From Hyphochytrium catenoides (Eukaryota > Sar > Hyphochytriomycetes > Hyphochytriales > Hyphochytriaceae), in NCBI GenBank assembly GCA_900088475.1, contig FLMG01004335.1:2176-21543 (forward strand): 19,368 nt of DNA, written 5' to 3'. The position numbers and the translations under genes were made by a program. The notes below the pieces were generated by a model, which saw only the letters and a program-made list of their open reading frames with translations, was not told where the DNA came from and made no database searches. This document shows, piece after piece, positions 10,679 through 19,368 of this stretch. Numbering within the stretch: the stretch's first letter is position 1; each line of letters begins with the position of its first letter.

Positions 10679-13600
10679 ATGACAGAGGTGAGTTTTTCTG
10701 TGCTCGTAGCGATCATATAGTTCTGAAAGGAAGTCCCGGTGTTGCTGTCTGTCGCTCTTCTACAGGTCGCATCAGCTCCAAACGGCACTGCAGGACCGAC
10801 TCCTGCTCCGGTTACCGGAGTGATCTACCCACCACCGTCAATCCGAGACGTTATCGACAAGACAGCCCAATTCGTGGCAGCACATGGCCGCAGTTTTGAG
10901 GAGAAGATTCGAGCAAACTTGGAGAATGAGCAGAATGCGAAGAAGTTTTCTTTTCTAAGGCTCAGTGATCCCTATCACGCTTACTATGAGCTCAAAATCC
11001 AGCAGCTCATCACCGGCGAGGACGGCCAGGAAGGTCCAGAAGAAGATAATAAAGCAGACGGAGCACCACCTGCTGCCCCAGCAGCAACCGTCAAACCAAA
11101 GCTTGATGATGCTGAGGTGTCCAAGGTACGAGGATCATAGTGCAATGTGATAAGCGATAATTCTTTAATCTATACTGAGCCTTTGATCCTTGGGCAGGAG
11201 GCCAAAGATGCGAAAGCGGTCACCGTAGCACGTGCTCCTGTAGCGTCCATAGCGGCAAGAGCGGCCAAGACCATGCCAAAGGAGCCTCCGCCTCCTGAAG
11301 AGTTCAAAATCTACCATCCGCAGCTCTCAGCTCTTGATAGCGACATTATAAAGCTTACCGCGCAGTATACAGCCGTTGGAGGGAGACAGTTTCTCTCTGG
11401 TTTAGCGGCAAGAGAACAGGTATACTGATGGACAGACATAACAGGCGACAAGGGTCGGAGCCACAATGAGAAAGAGGAGTTTTCCAAGAGTCAGGAGGAC
11501 TTTTAAGCATAAATCTCTCTATGTCTCTCTCCCTTTTCTCTCTTTTCTTCTTCTCTCTCTCCCTCTGTCGCTTGCTCTAGTCTTTATCTGAACAAGCGCT
11601 GTTCACAAGGAAGGTTGACCTCACCTCTTCACTCTACATTTGACAGAGAAACCCTCAGTTTGACTTCTTGAAGCCTTCCCATGCGCTCTTTGGCTACTTC
11701 ACCTCTCTGGTCGATACGTACACGAAGGTTCTATCAGCCAATGCTGCGCCTCAAGTTCGACAGCGCATAAAGCAGGTGAAGTGTCAGCAAACAAGCTCAT
11801 TCTTACTTCCGGCTACTGGGCCTATCCCTATCTGCATTCTCTTTGAACAGCTGCCAAGACTAACCTCCTCGCGATGTAGGCGCAGGAGAACCGTTTGTCC
11901 GTGCTGGACAGGTGTTTACACAGGTTAGAATGGACACGAATGGAAGAAGAACGGAAAAAGGTCAGCCCTTGGTGCTCTCTCTCTCTTTCTTCCTCCATCT
12001 CTCGGTATGCTCTCCATATCTGCGCTGCTCTGCGGGGGCCAAGAAAACTATGAGATAGGGCTCACCGTGGACCCTCTTTTACACCCATAGGCGGCTCAAG
12101 CTCAGGAGGATGCAGACCGTATGGCCTTTCTTAGCGTCGACTGGCATGACTTCGTCGTCGTGGAGACCATAGACTTCAAGGATGCGGACGACCAGCCTGC
12201 AGCGCCCGGTACGTACTTTCAAGCCGGTGATAGCAAAAGAAAAAGGGATTATGGGAAGTGGCGAAAGAAGTTGATTGCCGTGGTAGTGTTATGATTGTAG
12301 CGCAGGCAAGAGAGAGACGAGGACGGGGGCTTGTCTCGAGGAAAGCTAACTTTGGTGACCTTACGCCTCCCACAGAAGCGAATGACATGGAGATGGAGAT
12401 GGACATGGACGAGAGTGAAGAGGAGGAGGAGCCTGCAAAGCCCATCCCTGCCCATTATGAAGAGGAAGAGAACATTCGTATCGTCACAGACTACAAGCCC
12501 CAAGTGGGAGCCAACAAGCCTTCAGATGCCCCGCAGGTAGCGAACAATTCTAGTCGTTCGGCTCTCTCTCTCTCTTCTCTCTCACATGCAGTGTTTAGCT
12601 CTAGAATTCATCTCCGCTTCTCCGCCTTGAACAATTCGTCTACTCCTCAACGACTTGTCACTCAGCTCTCTTCCACCGAGTCCTGTCTTTCCTCTCAATC
12701 GTATATGCTGACCTCTGTCTCCGTCGTTGTTTCTCTCTTTCACTTTGTAACGCGCTGCTTCCTTCTCGCAGTATATGTTGGATCCTGCAGGCCGTCAGAT
12801 CCCTCTTTCGGAGGTGGGAGAGCATATGCGTATCGAGTTGCTCGATCCTAAGTGGAGAGAAGAGGAGCAAAGACGGCGAGACAAGCAGAAAGAAACGTCA
12901 TACGCTGCAGGCGAAGCTATTGCGCAGAACTTGCAGAGACTCGCCAAAAAGGTATCGCCTTAGTGACCCTAAAGAGAAGCGGTTCTGAGCGGAATTCTAG
13001 GAGAGACAATGAGGTTCCGACACCTTCCGTTCCCTTTTTGACGCCCCACAGAGAACAGATATCTTTGCAGCTCCAGAGGGAGAAGAGACTGCTCCTTCGG
13101 AACCGCAGAAAGAAAAGGTTAGCTTTTCCCTTATCTTAAAACTCAACCGCCTACAGTTCAAGCAATAGGACCTGTCCTCGTCAACCTTCATTAAAGTTTT
13201 GCAAGGAGTCTACTTTCTATAGCTCTAGCTCCTTGATGCACAAGCCCTATAAGGTTTGACTTCTGCTCTGATTTCCAGGTCACATGGGACGGCTTCAGCT
13301 CAAGCATCGCGGCAACCAAAGCTGCGGCGGCAGCGCAGAATACTGCCCAACCGAGAGAGGTTCGTCTGCGCCTCACGCCTCCCTTCGTATCCCTTCCTTC
13401 TTTGTTTCTCATTGCTCATGTTGGTTCTTTGATCCGTGGGAAGTAAAGCTTCAGAAGGCCATTAATTTAACTACGTGGGCAGGACTCACGGTCGAACATC
13501 GGCCCTTCAGCTCATCAGCAGGGAGGCCTATCTCAAGGAGCCTTGCCTACTCCCGCCCCTCCTTCCCAACAGCCACGGCCGCCCTACGGTCAAGGACCTC

Positions 13601-15421
13601 CTCAGCATCACCCGCCGCCGCAGCAGCATGGCGATCATCGAGGAGGACCGCCTGGCTTCATGGGAGGCCCCCCTGGTATGCACGGAGTCCTGGGCAATCC
13701 TTATATGCAGGTGAGACAAATGTGGCAGTGTTGTTGGTCTCCATATCGATGTTCCTGTCTTTTGTGAGGCCTCTTTCGCTCATTACACGGCTTTTCTATG
13801 TAGTCTCTTCCCCTCTTTTGTGCACCCTCTCAGCTTCTCTTCCCTCCTGTATCTTCCTGTTGGTGAGCTTGCCTCTGGCTTCTCGTGCTAACGTAAACAT
13901 GTTGTCTACTTAGCGGGGTCCCCCAGGAATGGCTCCTGTGCCGCGGCCTCAGGTACGTACAATAGCTGGACAGCTGGGGCCTGCCTTCCTTCACCGTGCT
14001 CGTCTTCCTTGCTTGCTATGATGTTTCTCTCCTTCGTCTTAATTGTCCATCCTACTATTTCCTCTTTCTCCCTCTTTCTTTCTGGTGAAGGTTGTGTCGG
14101 TTTGTCGCTCTGTCTCATTCTTGCCTCTCCCTCTTGCCGTGAAGAGTAACGTCTGTTTGTCTGTTTATTCGTTAGATGCCAATGGGCATGATGGGCGGGC
14201 CAGGACACGGTCTCATGGGACCACCAGGAGGCCATCCAGGCGGCATGATGGGACCACCAGGCCGCGGGCCTCCGGGCGGCTTCATGGGTCCTCCGGGCGG
14301 CTTCATGGGTCCTCCAGGAGGCATGATGGGACCGCCTGGAGGCATGGGCATGGTCAGTCTACCAGCGCCTTTTGTTCATCACCTCCCAGACAGGAGGTGC
14401 TTACGTCAGCTTTCTCTCTCTCTCTCTTCTCTCTCTCTTTTTCTCTCTCTCTTCTTGTCATTCCATCCTTCTCCTTCGCAACTCAATGTAGGGCGGATTC
14501 AATGGTATGGGGCCTGGTGGTCAAGATGGTTTTGGAGAGCCATTTGCAAAGAGACAGAGGACAGATATGGGCACAATTCCAGAGGAAGAGTTTGCAGCAA
14601 TGTTCAACGTAAGATTGCATCTTCCTCAGGTTCTACTCTAGCACATCCGCCTTTCTTCTACCATGTGGAACCATAGTCGGACGGTGGCTCAGGAAAATAT
14701 GCTGAAGGTTCTCTATCTAGATATAGATATATAACCTTCTCTCTTTCTCTCTCTCTCTCCTGCGTTAGGGCCCAATAATGATCCGCGTCCGAGTACCTCT
14801 GGACAACAGCAACGCACAGTGGAATATGAACGGACAAATTTTAGAAGTGCCTGTCGAGGTGCGAAGTGCGGTGAAGGTTCTGAAGGAGAAGATCTCGGTA
14901 AGGAAGAGAACAAAAGCAAGAGAAACTGCAGAGATCGGCTAGCATCTTACAGGTTCTCCTCCTTGCTCCCTCTCTCTCTCTCTTGTAAATAGGAAAAGCT
15001 TGGCAATATGCCTGTCAACAAAATTCAGCTGAAGACAGAAGCCGGCTTTCTGAAGGTAAGCACAGCTCACTTTATAGTTTACAAATATAGATAGGAGCTC
15101 TAGGGATGGTGATATAGAGAAGGCAGGCAAGGCAACATATGCAAAAGACACAGGCAGCCAGACAGAGACAGGGAAGAGAATGAGGTTGCCCGCGAGATAA
15201 AGAGAGAGAGAGAGACAGAGATGAATAGTGGGAGACGCCAGGTGGCCAAAGAAGTCGAGGACAGTCCAAGGCGCATCTAAGCTTATAGAGGGCCAGCACG
15301 TTCCCAGTCAGTAACCAAAGCTTCTGTCGAGCAGGATGCGCAGACACTCGCCCAGCTGAACCTAGGCCAGGGCAGCTTTGTGGAGCTCTCGCTGAGAACA
15401 AGAGGAGGCGGCAAGCGATAG
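10679..15421 (+). CDS. SF3A1: Splicing factor 3A subunit 1 (SF3a120 / Prp21), 17 coding exons
   Basis: Coding exons: 10679-10687, 10766-11125, 11198-11419, 11647-11775, 11880-11960, 12091-12208, 12376-12536, 12772-12951, 13052-13117, 13279-13359, 13483-13710, 13914-13952, 14176-14352, 14492-14608, 14769-14897, 14993-15055, 15335-15421; 748 aa (human about 793). All introns are GT-AG; only the intron after 12208 is phase 1, the rest are phase 0. Domains: SURP/SWAP module 1 at about 28-82; SURP module 2 at about 166-228; the Prp21-type central region with DWHDFVVVETIDF (284-296) and EHMRIELLDPKW (377-388); VTWDG at 443-447; a Pro/Gly/Met-rich linker (about 495-630); IPEEEF near 648; and a C-terminal ubiquitin-like domain (657 to about 742) ending TRGGGKR. 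In known spliceosomes SF3A1 sits in the SF3a complex of U2 snRNP and is needed for branch-site recognition; the human ubiquitin-like domain also contacts U1 snRNA. Domain order and motifs make the identity near certain. The three-codon first exon (MTE) is the least supported part. Confidence 0.95.
14274..14315 (+). repeat. Perfect 21-bp tandem duplication in SF3A1 exon 13
   Basis: Positions 14274-14294 and 14295-14315 are identical and each adds the seven residues GGFMGPP to the linker. They sit in a longer run of MGPPGG-like units spanning about 14194-14352. The unit is a whole number of codons, so copy-number change keeps the frame. Confidence 0.9.
15056..15334 (+). repeat. SF3A1 last intron, GA-rich on the sense strand
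   Basis: This 279-nt intron is purine-rich on the coding strand, with a GA tract at about 15200-15220, whereas the other repeat-bearing SF3A1 introns are CT-rich. Splice sites GTAAGC and GAGCAG are normal. Confidence 0.75.
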
Positions 15422-15604
15422 GTCTCATGGGGCTTCTTCATGTTCTTCTCATGGATTGTATGCACTAAATAAAACAAGGGACTGCAAGACTCTGTTTGGT
15501 CCTTGTTGCCAGGCACAAAGGTTTGCTGCCAACATTGCGAGGCTTCGATGAAGCGATGGCAAGCGGGCGAGAGGAGATGGGATGAGGACGATCGTTCTGA
15601 AGTA
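15422..15604. other. Convergent 3' spacer between SF3A1 and PSTK
   Basis: Only 183 bp separate the SF3A1 and PSTK stop codons, which face each other, so the two 3' UTRs probably overlap or nearly touch. Apart from a canonical AATAAA on the plus strand I see no recognisable element, and no equally clear signal on the minus strand. Confidence 0.6.
15468..15473 (+). terminator. AATAAA polyadenylation signal candidate for SF3A1
   Basis: AATAAA lies 47 bp after the SF3A1 stop codon and is followed by a T/G-containing stretch (TCTGTTTGGTCCTTGTTG) about 20 bp downstream, a standard arrangement for 3'-end processing. It would place the mRNA end inside the spacer before the PSTK stop. Use of this hexamer in this organism is assumed. 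Confidence 0.45.
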
Positions 15605-17975
15605 CTAAATAGCACCTAAGTTCTCTTGACGCTCCAGAAGAAGCTCTGCGAGCGGTGCAAATGCATCGACAAGGGCACTGACTGCGGCAGAGACAGTAGA
15701 GGCTTGGTCCCTCTCCCAACCTTGAGTGAGATAGTCTGATACCACGCCAGTGATGGCACTTTCGGTGTCAGACCAGAGGAGGAGCAGCTCTTTCTGGTCT
15801 CGGGTTGAGAGGCTAGCGAGATTCTTTGCGTCGAGAGTATCCCGGAGCACTTCGCCCTGTTTACCTTCTAGTCCTTTGAGCTGCGCCGTTATCTCATGCT
15901 TTAGGAAGGATATGAAACTCTTCTTCAGTTGAGAGAGAAGTAGCGAGGTCGCCACCTTCTCCTTAGAGTTTTTGAGGTCTCCAAGACAGTCCGAGACGAG
16001 GCGTCTCAGTGAGCAATCGCATTGGTGGACCAGACTTTGGGCGTTGGCTTCACTGCTCTGATGTCTCTAAAGCGGGAGAGAGAGAGAGAAGGAGGGAGAA
16101 AGAGCATGGAGCGAGGGGTAAGAAAGATAGAATCTGAGAGGCCAGGCAAGGGGAGTCTCACTGCTTTGTGCTTGACCACGTCCATCTGTCGTCTGATGCT
16201 GAGAGCCTGGAGCTCTAGTGTAAGGAGCTTCTGGCTCAGAACTGTCCTAGACAGAAGGTGCTCCCAAAGCTCCTTTACCCAGTTCCTGAAGGCAAAGCAA
16301 GTTAGGAAGTGTGAGAAATATGCATTAACCTCTGTGTACCTCTCTCTGTCTCTGTCTCTCTCAAGCACACAGACACTCTCTATTTCCAGAGCGCACACTC
16401 TCTCTCGTCTTCGCTGGCTCTGGGATTGCTCTCTATCTGCGCTCTCTCTCTCTCTCTCTCTCCCTCTATCTGCGCCTGCATTGTCCTTCTCTCTGCGCTT
16501 TCTGTCTCCTCTCTCTCTCTCTGCGCTTTCTGTCTCCGTCTCTCTCTCTCTGCGCTTTTCTCTCTCTGTTCTCTCCTGCTCTATCTTGTCCCTTCCACAA
16601 TTCTCCTCGAATGGCATCATACCTCTTGTTCTCTTCTAGTGACGCCTCTCTCATGCAGTTCCATGTCTCTGTGAGCTCCGAGAGCGTGAACGTGTTTTGC
16701 TCCCACCTGAACCTCTCTCCGTCTGGCGCTTGTAAACGCCCGGACATCCTTTCTAAGACAATGTTAGGAATCCTTGCCTGGCGTGCTCTCTCTCCATTTC
16801 TCTGCATGCAGGTCCGGAGAGGAGTATCCACATAGATCTGCAGGAACCCACAGCGCGCTAAAGCAAGAAGGAAAGGCCAAAAAGCCATCAGAATTGGAGC
16901 CAGAGTTGGGCGGGCGCAGAGACCATTATTATGGAAACGGAGGCAGCTAACGAGGGAGAACGTAAAATAAGATCCGTCCCTGCCTGAGTATCAAGCGAGG
17001 AGAGGGAGGAGAGAAGAGAGAGAGAGAAAGAGAGAAGAGAGAGACAAGAGAGAGAGGGGAGAAAGGAAAGGAAGAGAGAAGAGGGAGAGAAAGAGAGGAT
17101 GTGACCTAGACAGAAAGAGGGCAGAAAAAGAGTGAGAGTGTGAGAGAAAGAGACGGAGACCGCGAGAGTTGGTCACGTCGTCTTACCGTCAAAGGCCATC
17201 CTATATACCGCCTGCCTCATACTTCTATAGTACATATTGTCGTCCACTAGCACCAACCGAGCATACAGTCTCGACGGGTCACTCTCCTTCTTCTCTTCAC
17301 CGCTAACATGAAGCTGCCGCCTGCAATGGTAGAAACCAAGAGGAAGGCAGAAAGTGAGAGAGAGAGGACGAGAGACCGAAAGAGATGGGGAGAGAGAGCG
17401 AAAGAGAGAAGGAGATGGGGAGAGAGAGCGAAAGAGAGAAGGAGAGCAACAGAGAGCGAAAGAGAGAGAGAGAGAGAGAGAACTAATGAGCATGAACTCA
17501 AAGGAAGGGAACGAGGAGAGACAAGCGGAATGCGATAGAGAGAGACCAATCCCAGAATTGCTTCAAGGGCTCATGCCTCAAAGCCGGAATTCGAACAAGT
17601 CCTGGGAGAAGACGGGGCTCACTGTTGCTCCTGAAGTAGTTTACAGAGTTCTTCAAGGCCTATCCTTCGCTGCTGGTGCCAAACTTCTATGACGGAAGCT
17701 TTAGCGTTTGGAGGCTGTCCATCAACACTCTGCTCTTTCTCATGGTCAGGAGTGTGGGTCGAGACTGTGATATCATCGAAGCACAGATGGTTCACTGATA
17801 GCACCTCGACCTCTCTCACTGCAGCCACATCCTCTCCAGCTTCCTCTGTCGCCTCCTGAGTGCGAGCTCGGGAGAGCCAGCCAGCCCTAAAGCCCTCAAG
17901 CACCTGCTTGCAGAGAGTGCTCTTCCCTGCAGCTGGCAGACCCACCAACAGCACAACACAGGTAAACACCGCCAT
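15605..17975 (-). CDS. PSTK: O-phosphoseryl-tRNA(Sec) kinase (PSTK), 5 exons
   Basis: Exons in transcript order: 17975-17623, 17320-17187, 16857-16623, 16285-16162, 16066-15605; 435 aa ending with TAG. The enzyme phosphorylates Ser-tRNA(Sec) with ATP, the step before SepSecS makes Sec-tRNA. Residues 12-20 are the Walker A P-loop GLPAAGKST, immediately after a hydrophobic beta strand; LCFDDI follows at the end of an acidic/Ala stretch. LVDDNMYYRSMRQAVYR in exon 2 is the characteristic PSTK motif, and exon 3 gives GFLQIYVDTPLRTCMQRN, then IPNIVLERMSGRLQAPD and the WEQNTFTL segment, all in the family's order. Exon 5 encodes about 150 residues predicted to be helical, making the protein longer than human PSTK (about 350 aa). 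I chose Met17975 because it places the P-loop strand at the N terminus; an in-frame Met at 18002 would add nine residues. The gene is tail-to-tail with SF3A1 and head-to-head with the PPOX gene. Confidence 0.93.
16286..16622 (-). repeat. PSTK intron 3 with reversed repeat polarity and about 28-bp tandem units
   Basis: The plus strand here is CT-rich, so the PSTK transcript is GA-rich, opposite to the other three PSTK introns. TGCGCT recurs at 16494, 16522 and 16551, each copy followed by a TTTCTGTCTC- or TTTTCTCTC-like tail, making three degenerate units of 28-29 bp. Purine-rich splice sequence keeps both strands open in several frames, but the frames do not match any protein. Confidence 0.75.
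17383..17442. repeat. 30-bp tandem repeat, two perfect copies, in PSTK intron 1
   Basis: Positions 17383-17412 and 17413-17442 are identical 30-bp units starting AGATGGGG and containing GCGAAAGAG; a degenerate third copy follows to about 17466. They lie in the intron 17321-17622. Confidence 0.85.
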
Positions 17976-18610
17976 AGTGCTCAACAGAAGGTCGAGATTC
18001 ACTGTCGCTGATCCCCCTACCCGCAGGCATGGAATGCCTTGAGCAGCTAGAGGCCATACGCTGAGTGTCTGCAGCTCTCAGACAGAGACTGAGACAGAGA
18101 CTGAGACTGATGAGAGCATCCAAAGGGCAATAGAAAAATAGGTGCCGCCAACACTTGAAAGGATGCGATGATGATGAACTACCAGCAAAAACTACCAAAG
18201 ATGGACAGAAATTGATAATCTAACATTGGGGTTATTTCATATAGTTCGCTAAGCTTTTACTCCTGTCGGTGATAACTAGATCCTACGATCTCCAGTTCAG
18301 AACCGAGAACTGTGGATAAAATCTTCATGGATTTCTGAAGATCAGAAGAAGAGACTTCTCATTGCCTCAGACTTCTGCACTTCTGCAGCTTTGCCAAGCT
18401 AACACATTGTCTTCTCCATGATCTTGTCTTTCTTCTGGATCAGATCTCTGCCTGGGTTAGTTAGAGCTTACCTCCAGCCCTTTGCCTTGAAGATTTGTGC
18501 GCCTGAAGCATGCCATCTCTGAACTTTATTTGAAGGCCTTGGTGGGTTACACTGCTCAGTTTTATCTTGACGGACAGGTGGAGCCGATACAGCTCTCGTT
18601 GGTAGGCAGG
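17976..18610. promoter_or_regulatory. Intergenic region between divergent PSTK and PPOX genes
   Basis: This 635-bp region separates the two start codons. It holds a short degenerate GAGACTGAGACAGA tandem stretch at about 18080-18115 and otherwise non-repetitive sequence. It should carry both promoters and 5' UTRs. The segment 18497-18610 is open in frame with PPOX and may be coding. No core promoter motif is recognisable. Confidence 0.4.
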
Positions 18611-18993
18611 ATGCGGATTATTGTTGCCGGAGGAGGGATCTCGGGTCTCTCCTTCGCGTGGTTCCTACGGTACCCTCTCTGTCTCTTTTCGTCCAATCGT
18701 TGGCTCTCTTCCTCACTTCGCTCTTGCTATTGGACCTCCTATCGCGCTGGTGGTACCGCAGGAAAGCGGTAGGAAATGCAGCCTCGATCACTATCCTGGA
18801 GTCAGGAAAGCGAGTGGGAGGATGGCTGAAGACAGAGGGAAGGGAGGAACACGGTTTGGTACTAGAGCGAGGTCCGAGGAGCTTCAGGTGGGAATCACCG
18901 TTGTTCTGCTGGACGTCGGGACCAGCCGGTCTCCATCTATCCTTCTTCTCCGTTCATGCTTAGAATCTCTTTTTGCGGTTTGCTTGATATTCA

Positions 18994-19032
<39 letters not shown>

Positions 19033-19368
19033 CTCTTTCTGTTTTTCTCTCTCTCTCCTCTTCACTTCTTTCTCTCCCCTGCTTGACCTCATGAGCTACG
19101 GATGCCTTTGTTATCAATCAGGCCTCGAGGCAGCGGCATGGAGACCTTGAAGCTCATAGAAGAGTTAGGACTGCAGGTCAGAAAAGTCACTGCAGAAACC
19201 AACCAATGATACTTCCAAGGCACCTGCAGTCCGCTCAGTCGCTCTTCCGCACCTCCGATTGAGCACTCTTCCCTGTCGTCTTCAGTGCTCTCTGGTCTTC
19301 TTCTTCAGGGACCCCGATGGGCCCTTGCTCTGGCCGTATCGCTCTTTCTCTCTCTCTCTCTCTCTCTC
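18611..19368 (+). CDS. PPOX: Protoporphyrinogen oxidase (HemY/PPOX type), 5' part, 3'-truncated by window end
   Basis: Exons 18611-18669, 18762-18887 and 19122-19176 splice in phase to 80 codons. The product starts MRIIVAGGGISGLSFAWFL, a dinucleotide-binding GxGxxG-type FAD site, continues to ITILESGKRVGGWLKT (the second FAD-contact motif, E-S-x-x-R-x-GG), then LERGPRSFRPRGSGMETLKL and IEELGLQ. The GPR-x-x-RP block separates PPOX from other flavin amine oxidases and matches the animal/bacterial HemY-type enzyme, which oxidises protoporphyrinogen IX to protoporphyrin IX in heme (and chlorophyll) synthesis. The frame stays open upstream to a Met at 18497, so a 38-residue N-terminal extension, possibly organelle-targeting, cannot be excluded; it lacks an obvious presequence character. 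The fourth exon is unresolved: acceptors ending at 19285 and 19308 both exist, and the former gives an in-phase frame containing RDPDGPLLWPYRS. Most of the gene lies beyond the window. Confidence 0.9.
18888..19121 (+). repeat. PPOX intron 2 with long CT tract
   Basis: The intron is bounded by GTGGGA and AATCAG. CT repeats with T insertions occupy about 18993-19077 on the sense strand, matching the rule seen in the other genes. The window itself ends in another CT tract (19347-19368), probably within or next to a later intron. Confidence 0.75.

Noticed and set aside
12258-12851. 197-aa plus-strand open frame within SF3A1
   Set aside because: It reads through the introns on both sides of SF3A1 exon 7; only 12376-12536 matches the family.
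13284-13913. 209-aa plus-strand open frame
   Set aside because: Wrong frame over SF3A1 exons 10-11; the family-like frame gives VTWDGF and a Pro/Gly-rich linker.
16006-16620. Continuous minus-strand frame covering PSTK exon 4 and intron 3
   Set aside because: The intronic part is low-complexity Arg-Glu repeat; excision at GTATGA and TTCAG joins the PSTK exons in phase.
17383-17466. CRISPR-like direct repeats
   Set aside because: The units are contiguous without spacers, low-complexity, and lie in a eukaryotic intron.
1-19368. Mobile element, tRNA or rRNA genes
   Set aside because: I saw no transposase, reverse transcriptase or integrase motifs, no terminal repeats with target duplications, and no tRNA-like cloverleaf or rRNA sequence.

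Overview
The window is nuclear DNA from an intron-rich eukaryote. Four spliced protein-coding genes can be reconstructed with GT-AG introns whose phases close across every junction I checked. A selenocysteine kinase gene (PSTK) means selenoproteins are used, which argues against land plants and most fungi. The many introns and abundant (CT)n simple repeats would suit a protist or alga, for example a chromerid or coccidian-like alveolate. That placement is a guess, because no lineage-specific marker is visible.

Layout: (1) 103-9438, minus strand: a very long armadillo-repeat protein, 21 exons and 1257 codons in the window, with its 3' end beyond position 1. (2) 9439-10678: intergenic or 5'-UTR region shared by two divergent genes, with a pyrimidine-rich block. 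(3) 10679-15421, plus strand: splicing factor 3A subunit 1 (SF3A1/Prp21), 17 coding exons, 748 aa, complete. (4) 15422-15604: short tail-to-tail spacer. (5) 15605-17975, minus strand: O-phosphoseryl-tRNA(Sec) kinase, 5 exons, 435 aa, complete. (6) 17976-18610: spacer between divergent genes. (7) 18611 to the right edge, plus strand: 5' part of a HemY-type protoporphyrinogen oxidase (PPOX).

The genes are housekeeping and functionally unrelated (scaffold, spliceosome, selenocysteine synthesis, heme/chlorophyll synthesis). They alternate in orientation: divergent, convergent, divergent. I see no transposase, defence system, CRISPR array, rRNA or tRNA.

The most striking feature is in the introns. 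Nearly all carry (CT)n-type tracts on the sense strand, so the plus strand reads GAGA across minus-strand genes and CTCT across plus-strand genes. The polarity switches with gene direction, and the tracts often lie soon after the 5' splice site. Three introns break the rule. The many open frames translating as Arg-Glu or Ser-Leu repeats are artefacts of these tracts.
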